From Prunus persica (Eukaryota > Streptophyta > Magnoliopsida > Rosales > Rosaceae), in the NCBI RefSeq assembly GCF_000346465.2, contig NC_034011.1:7842611-7906610 (forward strand): a DNA stretch of 64,000 nt. The letters are read 5' to 3'. Positions within the stretch are counted from its first letter, which is position 1. Each line of letters opens with the position of its first letter. Shown here in pieces: positions 11,391 to 21,826 of this stretch. The notes below the pieces were generated by a model. It was not told the origin of the DNA, did not search any database, and worked only from the letters and a program-made list of their open reading frames with translations. The position numbers were made by a program, and so were the translations under genes.

Positions 11391-11989
11391 ATGTCGGATG
11401 TACGCCCTCCTAACGAGCATGTGAGTTACCCGGGGGACCAGCCGTGGCATGTGCCATTCCCATCTCCACCTCGGACTCCCAATCATGATCCCACTTCATC
11501 TGGAAGTGAAGCTGAGAGTCATGATCCGCTTGACAAAATCTCTGCCGTCAAGCACCACCTCCAATATATGTCAAAGGCAACGGATTGGTGGGAGAGTAAG
11601 TGCGATATTCATGGCCAAGTTATGGGAAACTTGGCCAACAAGTTGAACAATGCATACGCTGGAGAGGTGAAGCAAGCTCTTAAAGCAAAAAGTCGGAGCA
11701 AAGAGTTAGAGTCCTTGAAGTTGAAATTGGAAGACAGAAAGAAAAATGCCCTCGAAACATTCACACAATCTGAAGAATATAACCATGAAATGGTTGAATG
11801 TTTCAACAACGGCTTGAAATGTTGCTAGATTATGCTTCGGTCATCTCACCAGACCACAATTGGAGTGAAATTGATGTAGCTGGTGTCTGGCAGGTACTTA
11901 ATATGGGTTCTGATGGAATGGCTCATCATAGCCTCGTGCATGCAGCGAGAAGAAAGGACAAAGACATGGATCTTTTGATGGACCTGTAG
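11391..11989 (+). pseudogene. MULE accessory ORF B (unknown, NW..I.VAGV core)
   Basis: The first ATG in frame is at 11391 (MSDVRPPNEHVSYPG). A Pro/Ser-rich N-terminus is followed by a helical region: LQYMSKATDWWESKCDIHGQ, then a Lys/Glu-rich coiled-coil-like segment AKSRSKELESLKLKLEDRKK. The frame stops at 11828, but the conserved continuation (LEMLLDYASVISPDHNWSEI then DVAGVWQVL) goes on in a second frame to 11989, so one small indel near 11810-11820 breaks it. The gene resembles ORF A at 8998-9466 in order and core motif. Function is unknown. It is oriented with the transposase. Confidence 0.55.
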
Positions 11990-12129
11990 TAACGGCGAAT
12001 GCTACTTCAATTCATCTCACCCGAGTACATGGATCTTTTGTTGCCTTCATTTTCCCTTCGCGGGATAGATAGTATTGTTAAGGTTCGATGGCGATTTCTT
12101 TGGCATGTGTGAAATGTTGTCTGTAATGT

Positions 12130-12265
12130 GTATGTATTGTATGTATATTGCCTTAATATTGCCTTCCTATTGTGCTTATATTGCCCTAATATTGCCTTCG
12201 TATTGTATATTTATTGTGGCCATATTGCGACATTCTATGTAATGATAAAATTCCTATCGTATTGC
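12130..12265 (+). repeat. ATATTGCC heptamer cluster 4
   Basis: ATATTGCCTTAATATTGCC, TATATTGCCCTAATATTGCC and TATTGCCCTTATATTAC follow accessory ORF B. This is the most regular of the clusters in this element. Confidence 0.6.
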
Positions 12266-12275
12266 CCTTATATTA

Positions 12276-12509
12276 CTATTCCCTTCTATTAAGTTCATCT
12301 TGTTTCATCTGGGACTGGTTGTGATTAGAATCTTCATCATGAAGATGATGATGAGCCTGAGCTTGAGCCTTTGGAATATTATGAGCACTGGAAAATAAAT
12401 CCACAGGCTCAGAATCAGCAATTTTGCCTCCTTCAAGAGGCGTCCCATGCTTGTATGCAACCCTAGCCTTCTCCCACGGGCTCAAAATAAATTGACTGTT
12501 AACAATCAT
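12276..12509 (-). other. Unrecognised open frame, His/Gln-rich
   Basis: A frame of 77 codons contains SPWEKARVAYKHGTPLEGGK and a His-rich AQAHHHLHDEDSNHNQSQ stretch. It may be another captured gene fragment next to the CCT3 fragment, or non-coding. I do not recognise it. Confidence 0.25.
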
Positions 12510-12810
12510 TCAGAAGAATGGTAGAAATAAGCTCCATTGTGCCAATCCACGAAGTTCAACAAATAAATTGTGTTCGATACACAGATGACATGTAAAACTA
12601 ACATTAGCATTCTCCAATAAGAAGACTTCTCTTCTTTCCCACCCCTCGTGGATTGAGAAAGAAAGAAGAGGGACAAAACACACACTACCAAGTTAAGGTG
12701 ACATTACAAACCTACAAAATATCCTCATCAAACTTATAATGCTCCTTTTTTTCTTCTTTAAAGCAAAACTTCATTCAAACTGAGAAAACCACGTGCTTTC
12801 GATAATCACT

Positions 12811-14830
12811 CCGGAATTATTTGCTCATTATCTGCATCGCCTTCTGTCTCAACTTGAGGCTTCGAAGCAGCTTTGGCACCAGGAGGCTGCTTCTTCTTGA
12901 TCCCACTCACAATGTCATCGATTCTGAGAAGTAGGCAAGCAGCTTCTATGGCCGTTTTAAAAGTCTGGGCCTTCACGTTGTAGGCATCCCATATCTGACA
13001 TCATAATTGCTATAAATTAACAGCCTTACCAACAAAAGAAATTTCAGATTCAAGACTCCATGGATGCTCAAATATGAGCAATGGCGTTCACTTTAGTAAT
13101 AACCACGACAACAGCACTTCCCCTCACATGAGTGCTGTCGAAATATATTGGGAGAAGCTGTAAACTATAACTACTACTGAAGCAAATCGACAATATCAAC
13201 CAGAATATTGACGCTTATGCCATATCAATAAAGGGACATATAATGGATACATTTGAGAACAATAATACATTAAAAGTCCTATTTCAGAGCTTTCAGAAAA
13301 TATCAATCACCCAACAAATTTGAATATTGAGATAGTGAAGGAAATAAAAGAGAGCAACAATAGTAAGCCAAAAAGATATCCACCTACCTTTTTCTCTTTC
13401 ACATCAGTTATCACACCAGTGTTACCATCAATGCCAATCCATGCATTTTCACCATTTGCATGCTATGGAAAAAAAATTGTGGTTAGGATATCAATGATGC
13501 ATCATATTGTGACCACAAAAAATAATCATGCATCAGAACGTATATAGAAATGACAAATCATAAAATAAAACAGAACAAAGCCATACAAAACAGATTCAAA
13601 CCTTTGCCTGCAGCGCCGTCATTGTTCTAATCACATTCACCCCGCAATTCTGAGCCAAGGTACGTGGTATAGCCTCAAAAGCTATAGCAGCAGCTTCATA
13701 TGCCCACTGTTTTACCATCAAAATACGTGTAGCCATAAAACTCCATTAAAATGCATGTAAAGTGAAACCACAACTAATTGTTAATCTTAAGTATGTCAAG
13801 GAGCATGTGAAGTGAAGTGACAGCCAGTTTATTCATAGAATTTAGATTTCTACTTCCACAAGGAGTTATTCTTCGACGAGTTTTACACAAGAAATACCGA
13901 ACTTTTGGATGAGGAAAGGAGCTTTTACCTTTTCTATACCTTATACAGATGAACTCTTTTGCTTCAATGTAGCAGATAGAGTTCACTCTGTAGCACCACC
14001 AGCAGGAACAAGTTTCGGATTCTTGAGGATGTTTCTTGCTACAGACATGGCATCCTATGACCAGATATAAGGGAGTAAATAACAAATTTCAGCAGACTAT
14101 ATTTATTCTACGTAATGGGGACAAAGAATTAAAACCATTATACCTGCAAATTCCTTTCCACTTCATTTAAAATATCTTTACTACTGTCATCTGAAGAGTA
14201 CAGTACATGCTTTAGGCTCTTTGCAATGAACAATGAATGCAAAAAACTCATCACCAATTTTCTTAACCTCAAATATCCCAGCGCCTGTACCAACATCAGA
14301 CTCTTGCAATTCATCTGGTCTGTTAACAATTACAGCCCCACAAGCCTTGGCAATTCGGTTATTATCTGTTTTCCGCAACCTCCTGATTGCACTGACGCCG
14401 GCCTTGCTAAAATAATGGCATGCCAAGTCACTAAGCCCCTTTTATGTGATAACCACATCTGGTTTAAACTTCAATATTTGCACACATAGCCTCTCGATGT
14501 ATTCTTCTTCCAATTTTAGCAGGACTCCCCAATCTTCTTCTTTAAGCAACTCAGCATTTGTTTGGTTCTCGCCTTTCTTATATTCCAGAGGACAATCAAG
14601 AAGAATGATGCGTAGGTTGAAAATCTTTCTTCTCATTTTTCCAGGTGCAATAACATCTTTGTTAATCATTACTCGTTTGAGAACCACTGAATCTTCCAAC
14701 TGGCCACCAGGAATCTTCCAACTGGCCACCAGGAACCTTCTCAACCTTTATGTACTTTTTAATATCCATTCCCGCAGACCCTGGCCAAGGTCCACCCCTA
14801 CTATTGTGGTAGTGTCAAGTGCAATTCAAG
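12811..14830 (-). pseudogene. CCT3: CCT3 (TCP-1 gamma chaperonin) fragment with introns
   Basis: CCT3 is a subunit of the cytosolic TRiC/CCT folding complex. Read on the minus strand, exon pieces follow family order. 14830-14148 includes TTTIVGVDLGQGLRE, LKFKPDVVIT, FSKAGVSAIRRLRKTDNNR and DELQESDVGTGAG. 14056-13926 includes AMSVARNILKNPKLVP. 13708-13598 includes YEAAAIAFEAIPRTLAQNCG, 13468-13397 includes GENAWIGIDGNTG, and 13002-12811 includes AEACLLLR-like sequence ending ETEGDADNEQ and the stop. GT/AG-flanked introns are kept, so the copy came from genomic DNA, not from mRNA. About the first 175 residues are missing. Lesions include a TAA replacing the Glu codon of VITEKGLSD near 14446, a TAA in the KQKSSS exon, and a 22 bp tandem repeat near 14690-14735. 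It is antisense to the transposase. Confidence 0.9.
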
Positions 14831-15073
14831 GGGGCAGTCAATTTGGTATGGTGGCATAAACATGTTTACTCCAGGATTCACCTGTATGGGACAGAGCTTC
14901 CTTCTTCCCTTGTCGTCTGTAGGTTTCAACTTCACACTTTTGATATACATGTATGACAACTTGTGGCTATTTATGTATGGCCTCCTAACACTTGTTCTGC
15001 CATTCCACAGTATTAGGCGAAAATTTTTGAGTTGAATAACTGGAAAGACTTCAGATGACAGAAGACATTTACC

Positions 15074-18000
15074 TCATAAATATGCCTCCCCCCTTAAACC
15101 CTCAATTGCAAGCTTCAGTCGGTAATATTTGATCTTCAAAGGGTCAACTTTATCTACTTCAATCCCAGCACTGAGATGCTCGATGAATTTGACGGTCAAG
15201 ATTCCGCAAGACGCACTGTGAGGCCAATAAGTTGGGAAATTAGAGGGGGCAGTCATGTAAAATTTGGATAAACTGCACAAAATTCACAAAGCTTACCCAT
15301 CTCGTTGTTATGGCACATCTGCAATGCTGCACACTGAGAATGGCGTATACATCGACATCGTCAGCCCCTTTTGCTTCACCTCTTCAACCTCAGAATCATC
15401 ATAAAAGTGCATATCATACAGCACTCGTGCCAGCGTATCGCTAATAGGGTGCAGAAGTGTAACCAGCTTTGAACGTTTGGTAAAATCAACATAGGAGTCA
15501 TACACAGTTGCAGTATGTCTGACGAAATCAATTTCGATTGCAACCCAGTGAGACCCTTTCAGATTATATGGCAAATAGACCTTCCGGACTTTTGTCCAAG
15601 CTTGGGCATACCCGTGTTGCCACGTACCACGCACAAAGTGATGTATATTCTTCAGCTTGCTAGGTGGAAGGTCAATGGTGTTTGAAGCAGCTGCCTTCTT
15701 CGATCCACGTGTCCTGGAAGTCGGTTTGAACGGCTCTAGAAATTGCTGTAGAAATTTAAATGAAGGCATATTAGAAAATCACAACCGACAGCAAATGAAG
15801 CAGTGAATGTAACATGGTTACGTGTTTACCTGCAAGCAACAATCTGCCGTTGTCCAGTCAGTTCCAAAAACCAACGGTTGAGAGAGTTGCCTTTTCCGGA
15901 TAAGAAAGGTTGCCATGTCCAGGTGCTGAAAGTTGACACATAATATTAGCACAATTTCATACAACTGTACACTTAAAAAAGGTGAGAAAACAATTGAATT
16001 ATCGTAATAAAGTAGAGCTTTGTGTATCGTTACCCTTGAGCTCATCCATTCCGTTTCATCGACAAGTCTGTAGAAAAAATCAGCGCCCACTGAAAATGAT
16101 TCCAGCTGCACCTCCGCACTACAAAAGGCAAACTTGCAACGGTTACTTTTGTAGTCATCTCATAAATCTGACTTTGTTGATGACAAAAATACACATGTAT
16201 ATTAAACCAAACTCTACATTCTCTCATTAGTCTATGATTACATAGTAGAATAGGATGAAGATTGGAATTCAAAGGTCAAGAATCGTAACCTGATATCGCT
16301 TTTCCAGGCACTGCAAAACTGTATTACTGCCTTCACATCTTCAATGGGCAAGGGTTTTGATGGATCAAAACATGGCGGGGTTGCAGTCGCAGCCGACACA
16401 GTCATCGTCCTCTTCTTCCTCAAAGGATCAGTAAATGGGCTCAACAATGTCTGCGCCGGGCACTTATGTCTGCACCCTTTACCTTCCACTTCTTTTTTTT
16501 CAACACTCAAACTACCTTCTTCAACACCAGCCATAGTAACTGTGGGTAGACTTGGAGGATTGATCGAACCTCCCGATTGCATACTCTTAGTGATTTTCCA
16601 ATCTTCTAACAGCTTCATGACTCTTTGGCAGATTTCGTCATACCCGGCCACATCTTCCGGGGTAGGCAGCTTCTCGGATTCTGCCTGCTTAGCTACTTCA
16701 TGCACTTCTAAGTGAGGAACTGAAGCGGCCATTTTTGCCTCTTCAACTACCATGGCTGCGAAAGGTTCGGCTCCATCACCGGGGACTTGTGTTTCCATTA
16801 CTGCCGGTTCTGTAGGCGGACTAGCATTGGCATGTAATGGCGACAAGTCATTGTTGCCTCCTTCATTCATATGAGGACTATCGAGGTCCTCATGTCCTTC
16901 CCCAGCTTCATTCACCCCACCATTTTGTTTTTTCAGCTGCTCTATCTCCAACTTAAAATAATGCTCCATTGAAGCCACGGTGTTGCACAAATCCTCCACA
17001 CACTTTTTATTTTTTTCGAACTCTTTTTCAGCTTTCATTGACTCCTTCCGTACCTTGTCTTCCAACTGATGCACTCTATCGCGAAGCGCTCGATTTGATA
17101 GGGCAACTTTGGCCAATTCATCCTTTGTCCTTTCAAAGTCACGCTTCAAAGTGCGTAACTCTCTGGACGCGACTGTACCCTGCATTAAGTTATAATGCAT
17201 GTGTTACTATGCAGGCCAAAAAATATTGCAACAATACAGCAGTTATTTTCCTATTGTATTATGACGTATATCTTCGAAAATATGTAATGCTTGCCTTAGA
17301 AGACGACGGAAGGCTTGCAGTTTCGTCAATGTCCTTATCTTCTTCTTCTACAGAGGCAGAAGTGCCGGTTTTTTTTTTAGCGTCATCGCCCAACAAGTCA
17401 ACAAGTTCTTCAGTGTCGTCAGCACTGTCACCCCAAGTCCAATACGGCTGCTGCTTGTCCATTACAGATGGCCGGAGAAGCTGCACATCAACCTGTAATT
17501 TACACATACAATATACATATCAGTAAAGTAATTATATTATATTTTCATATCCCTAACATTATCATTACAAACTGAACTAACCTCACGGTTCTCGAATACT
17601 TGGCTCATTAGCTCATAAAAACGCGGCGAACTATTGCTCCTCCAATGTAGTAAATGAGGGATGTACGCATTATCTTCGTGCACCACCAAATGTAGTGCAG
17701 CCAACGCTGGAAAGACCTCATACGCCCAAATCTGGTTTGAGGAATAAAAGGTCAGTCATTGTAAACAAATGCAATTTAACTTCAACATCAATGGACATTT
17801 GCTCACCTGAAGTGCATAGGCAAAACCTTTGAGGTGGTACTCTCTTGGTCTACCAGTTGCCGTTGTTGTTGGTTTCTTTCCAGAATTTTTTTTTTTTTTT
17901 GCAGTTTTTGTGGGCAGTTTCACTCGCTGGTAATCTGCAGAAAGTGCCCTCAGCAGTGACGCATTTGTCTTCGCATAACACACAGCACCCCATGGATACT

Positions 18001-18583
18001 TCCCAAACTCTTCAAGGTCTTCCGCCAACTTCAAATATCGCATGTCAATGTGGACATGTTTTTCACTGCCCAACAGCACAAACACAGCAAAGTATACGAA
18101 TCCGAGCTTCAATACATCGTCCTCATCATCGCATTTGAGGAAGGCCTTTTCTAATTCCAACAGGTTCACAGTTTTATCGTTGGCAAAGTACTTCCGTTTC
18201 AATGAGCAGTTCTCATTAGTGGGAATCGGAATTAAGGGAAGGTTTCCAAACCTTAGCCCTGTCACGATGCAAAATTGCTGCACCGTGAATTGGATGACCT
18301 TATTGCCAACAATGAATTTGATCCCGTTCAGTTGGGAAACTGTCTTGGGATCAGCTTTCCTGAGCAGCAAGCAGTGGACAATTGGAGAAGTCCATTTGAG
18401 GTCCTCAATCCGTAGGAGATGACCAAAACAACTCTGTTCAAACATTTGCAGCTGCTGTTCAGTGAATTTCTCCTTGATCGTAGTGATTGCGGTCTTCGTA
18501 TGGGATAGCGACAATGCTTTCCCTTGGAACTTTTGTTCCTCTGCAATCATCAACTTCACTTGACCAACCATATTTCCCTGCAT
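15074..18583 (-). pseudogene. DUF1985 (plant mobile domain-like) + Ulp1 protease gene of the MULE, one premature stop
   Basis: Ulp1 proteases cleave SUMO conjugates. In Kaonashi-type MULEs a DUF1985 domain is joined to such a protease. A consistent minus-strand splice model has exons 18583-17807, 17731-17582, 17492-17295, 17179-16290, 16118-16034, 15925-15830, 15745-15297 and 15215-15074. All introns are GT-AG except one GC-AG (donor 17294-17293). Phases agree at each junction checked from 17731 to 15074. Exon 1 holds DUF1985 (KFTEQQLQMFEQSCFGHLLR, then FCIVTGLRFGNLPLI). Exon 4 has a coiled coil (LRTLKRDFERTKDELAK). The last exons hold the protease: GSHWVAIEIDF (His), VYDSY (Asp) and SCGILTVKFIEHL (Cys). 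A TAA at 15308-15310 replaces the expected Gln of the QRDG motif, just before the catalytic Cys. A further 5' exon near 18740-18807 is possible. Confidence 0.8.
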
Positions 18584-18599
18584 GCCAATATTATAAACA

Positions 18600-19900
18600 A
18601 ACTTTCAGTCGGTTGCAATCTAGACAATAACAAGCAATAAACAATCACCACTTATCAACAGCCTATTATAGGATATGAAGTGAAAAAAAAAACAACAAAT
18701 ACATATCATAAACAAAACCCCAGCTATTTACAACTGACCTCCTCATTTAATGGCTCAAAGCCAAGTTTCAAGACACCCAGTACTCTACCACTCCTGCATA
18801 ACCCTAATATCTAAACACACATCTCAACACACCATATAATCACACCATCTAATCATGAGACAGCTTCAGCTAGAATGGGATTGTGCGGTAGCACAAGCCT
18901 AATTGAGAACAATTCAACACTAACGATACAAATCTATCTGACTAGAAAGAGTTTTAAAAAACAACAAGACATCGGGAAACAATTGATTCACTTCAAGGTA
19001 TAATGTAGTGGAACATCCTATGAATTAGTGGCAACCGCAATACTGACTCTACTATGGCCCTCCTTTCAAATGTAAGAAAATGAAATAAATTGACACCATT
19101 CCTTCAGTTTTTTCTTAACAAAATATCAAAGATAAATTCATAAATAAAACATCAAAACTGTATAAAATGTTTGTAAGACATGTACAATTACAAAATTATA
19201 AGTTCTCCTCAGAAACAGAGTTCTCTAAGTATCCATACACAAACAAGAAAAGCAAAAGCTTAAACAGTTAGCTTATAGCAAAATCATTGTCCCCATTTCT
19301 CTAAACCACACCTGCTGGTGGTAGGTTCCCATCTTCACTCATTTCCCGCTTTCTTTTAAGCACACAATGATGAAGCACAAAACAGCAAACTTTTAAAGAA
19401 CTCATATTACACCACATATGGTTCTAAACAAAACTCATCCATATCCAATATGCAAGCCCTAAACTTAGTAAACAGAGTTATAAAAAAATATGTCAAATTA
19501 ACAAGCATTATTCTCAAACAAAAAGTATGATATGGTTGGGAGTTTACAAGTTCAAAATGATATACACAGGTTAATTGTCTTGCACTTTTGATATCATCTT
19601 CAACAAACAAAATAGATACCAATTAGACTTGTAAGAAGGTTAAATGCAATGGTCATAGAGACTCATACTAAGCCACCAAATACTAATCAATAACTGCTAC
19701 AAAAACCATAATAAAATCATAATAAAACTAAAAATACAATAGCACTAAAATGCCAACACAACATCACTACATTAGCAATACACTAGCAAAAAAACACAAT
19801 ACGACAGCAATAGCAACAGCAACACAATAGCAGTGCAAGCATCAGTCCACAAAGAACAAACCCATTCACTGTTTGAAACAAGGAATCATCATACTAAGAT
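18600..19900. other. Upstream part of the DUF1985/Ulp1 gene; no further ORF
   Basis: This AT-rich stretch lies between the first clear exon of the minus-strand gene and the right end of the MULE. A possible 5' coding exon is at 18740-18807 (VLGVLKLGFEPLNEE read on the minus strand, followed by a good GTCAGT donor). The rest is probably leader or intron. An inverted ATTGC-type cluster lies at 19730-19830. Confidence 0.5.
19730..19830 (-). repeat. Inverted ATTGC word cluster at the right MULE end
   Basis: Read on the minus strand this has ATTGCTATTGCTGTCGTATT, GTATTGCTAATG and GCTATTGTATT words. It mirrors the cluster at 4393 at the other end. Confidence 0.45.
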
Positions 19901-19909
19901 CATTTCAGA

Positions 19910-20100
19910 TAAACCCCAAAACCAATTTCGTTGAAACCCCTAAACCAATTTCAGAGAAACCCCTAAACCTTCAACCAATTTCGAACAAACCCCTAAACTA
20001 ATTTCAGCGAAATCCCTAAACCTTCAACCAATTTCGAACAAACCCCTCAACCAATTTCAGAGAAATGCATAAACCCTAAACCAACTTCGGAGAAACCCTT
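19910..20100. repeat. Minisatellite of AACCAATTTCxxxxAAACCCCT units
   Basis: Six or seven imperfect units alternate CAATTTCAGAGAAACCCCTA and CAATTTCGAACAAACCCCTA, often joined by AACCTTC. It lies just inside the GA-rich leader of the right MULE end. Confidence 0.75.
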
Positions 20101-20125
20101 AAAGTGTAAGAAAATGCCGATGAAC

Positions 20126-20310
20126 AGTACCTGTCGCTGGGAGAGGAAGAGAGAAGAGAGAGTCCGAGCTGAGGGACGAGAGATTGCGAGCTGAACGACC
20201 AGAGATTCAGAGCAAAGCCACGAGAGAGTGAAGAGAAACAGAGCCGAGAGAAGAGAGAGATCCGAGAGAAGAGAGAGAGCCGAGAGAAGAGAGAGAGCAA
20301 AACAGAGAGA
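20126..20310 (-). repeat. GA-rich tract inside the right MULE end
   Basis: GAGAGAAGAGAGAGxCCGAGA units of about 20 bp read as CTCTCTTCTCTCGG on the minus strand. This is the counterpart of the CT-rich tract at 3740-3970. Confidence 0.8.
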
Positions 20311-20345
20311 ATAAAATTTCAGCAAAAGTGATATGTGTGCAATAA

Positions 20346-20450
20346 GGGCACAATAAAAATATATTTATAGGTTATAGTTCCAAATTTTTTAAAAAAGGGT
20401 GGTATTTTCAGTTACAATTATAAAAATGGTGGCATTTAGGGCTATTTCCC
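20346..20450 (-). repeat. Right terminal inverted repeat of the MULE
   Basis: Read on the minus strand this is GGGAAATAGCCCTAAATGCC, then AAAATACCACCC, AACCTATAAATATA and TTATTGTG, the inverse of 3586-3690 with scattered differences. The terminus abuts the AAGATATTA target repeat. Confidence 0.85.
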
Positions 20451-21826
20451 AAGATATTATAACCCATAATTAAAACAACAATATAACTTCATAATCTCAA
20501 TAATCAAAATAATCAAATTTATATATATGCAAGACAATCCACTCTTTGAAAATAATGATCATTTAAAACAAAGTCCACTCACGAAAAGTCCAAAGTTGCT
20601 TGACCCTTCGAGGGTCCCACCTGTTGAGTTCGTGGAGCCTGAGTACCTATTTTATCGGGATTCAACTCCTAAGTTTTCGGGATTCAAAGTGTGTGTGCAC
20701 GACTACCGGGGAGTTTCTAAAGCCAATATAACTCTTTTCAAAAGGTGGAACGACCTCGGAAGACTCACGGTCAACAGGGTGGCCAAACTTCTCAAATTGG
20801 TCAACCCAGCGGGGCCACGACGTTTGATTTTCTATCCGAAAGTTCCTACTCAATCCTAAAGGTACAAAGAACAACATATTTGAAATTGGGACCGATCAAA
20901 CGGTCCGAACCTATCAAACCCGGATATCGCATAATAGGTGCAATATTCTTTCGATAGTCAAATGAAAACCAATTCAAAATCCAAGCATACCGTCGTGCTC
21001 AGATTCAGACTAACTAGCCACATAGTGGTCCACGCGCCGCCACTCTCCGTCGGCAAGGTATGGTGTCTTGAGAATTTTCCCATGAAAACACCTTACAATA
21101 CCTATGCCAACAGATTCAGACTAACTAGGGGATCAACTTCTACGCTGAAACCGTAAGCTAAAATGGGTATATTGAACGATTTGTAAAACCTTGAAATCAA
21201 TCCAAGATACATATACTAACAGCTAGAGCACGTGAATGGGATGAAGAACCATACCTTGGTCAACAGAAACAGCAGCCGGAATCGCCGAAAATTGCACGAA
21301 CACCACCGGCGACCAAACTAGGGTTTCGCTCGGTTCTAGTCCAAAATCGCGACCAAACTTGGAGTTTCGTAGGTGTAAATGGGTATGCACGTGTAGATGA
21401 CGAAGAGACGAATGTTTTGTGGGTCGTGACGTCGCCAATCTTGATCGGACGGAGGAGAAAACGCCGACCAAACAAGCCAGTCTATTTCGGGAATGAGAAG
21501 AGGGTTGCGCGAGCAAGGAGAGGGTTGCACGAGCTAGGAGAGAGAGATCTGATAGCTCATTTTAAAACCCAACTTTGAAAAAATTATGATTGTGCCACTG
21601 CACTTCCATAGACCACAAATTCTTCGTTAAATCTCTGATTTGGGCCTACTACGTGTCTTCGAACTCGTGAGAGCTAGCTCTACGCAATGGTGCCACTCAT
21701 TTTCCCAAAATCCTTCATAATCGAAAAGTGACTAAAGTGACCCTACCCCTAAGGGAAAAATTGTAAATTCAAAAATAAAAATAAATTTAATAAAATGATT
21801 AAATTGGGTCGAGATGTTACAATATT

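Larger units (their letters stand above)
3586..20450 (+). mobile_element. Large Mutator-like element (MULE) with captured genes
   Basis: The element starts GGGAAATAGCCCTAAATG at 3586, and the same sequence in inverse orientation ends at 20450. The inverted repeats can be aligned for about 105 bp. Flanking 9-mers TAGATATTA (3577-3585) and AAGATATTA (20451-20459) match at 8 of 9 positions, as expected for Mutator target duplications. Inside are a MuDR-type transposase reading rightward from the left end and a DUF1985/Ulp1 gene reading leftward from the right end. An XRCC3-like ATPase, two related accessory ORFs and an intron-containing CCT3 fragment lie between them. Convergent transcription from the two ends resembles maize MuDR. 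Ulp1-like protease genes are known cargo of the Kaonashi class of plant MULEs. Lesions in most frames suggest this copy is no longer autonomous. Confidence 0.88.
2290..21821 (-). mobile_element. Solo LTR (gypsy-type), split by the 16.9 kb Mutator element
   Basis: The LTR starts TGATAAGACCCGACTCGAAT at 2290 and ends GGGTCGAGATGTTACA at 21821, flanked on both sides by the 5 bp target duplication ATATT (2285-2289 and 21822-21826). It consists of 2290-3585 plus 20451-21821, about 2.66 kb once the insertion is removed. Ends and inner blocks match the LTRs at 27117, 30356 and 49255, for example the GCGCAAAACAGAAATTGTGA block near 2760 and the tract around 20880-20990. Its reading direction is minus (TGTAACATCTCGACCC when reversed). 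No internal retroelement region is present, so it looks like a solo LTR formed by LTR-LTR recombination before or after the Mutator insertion. Confidence 0.85.
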
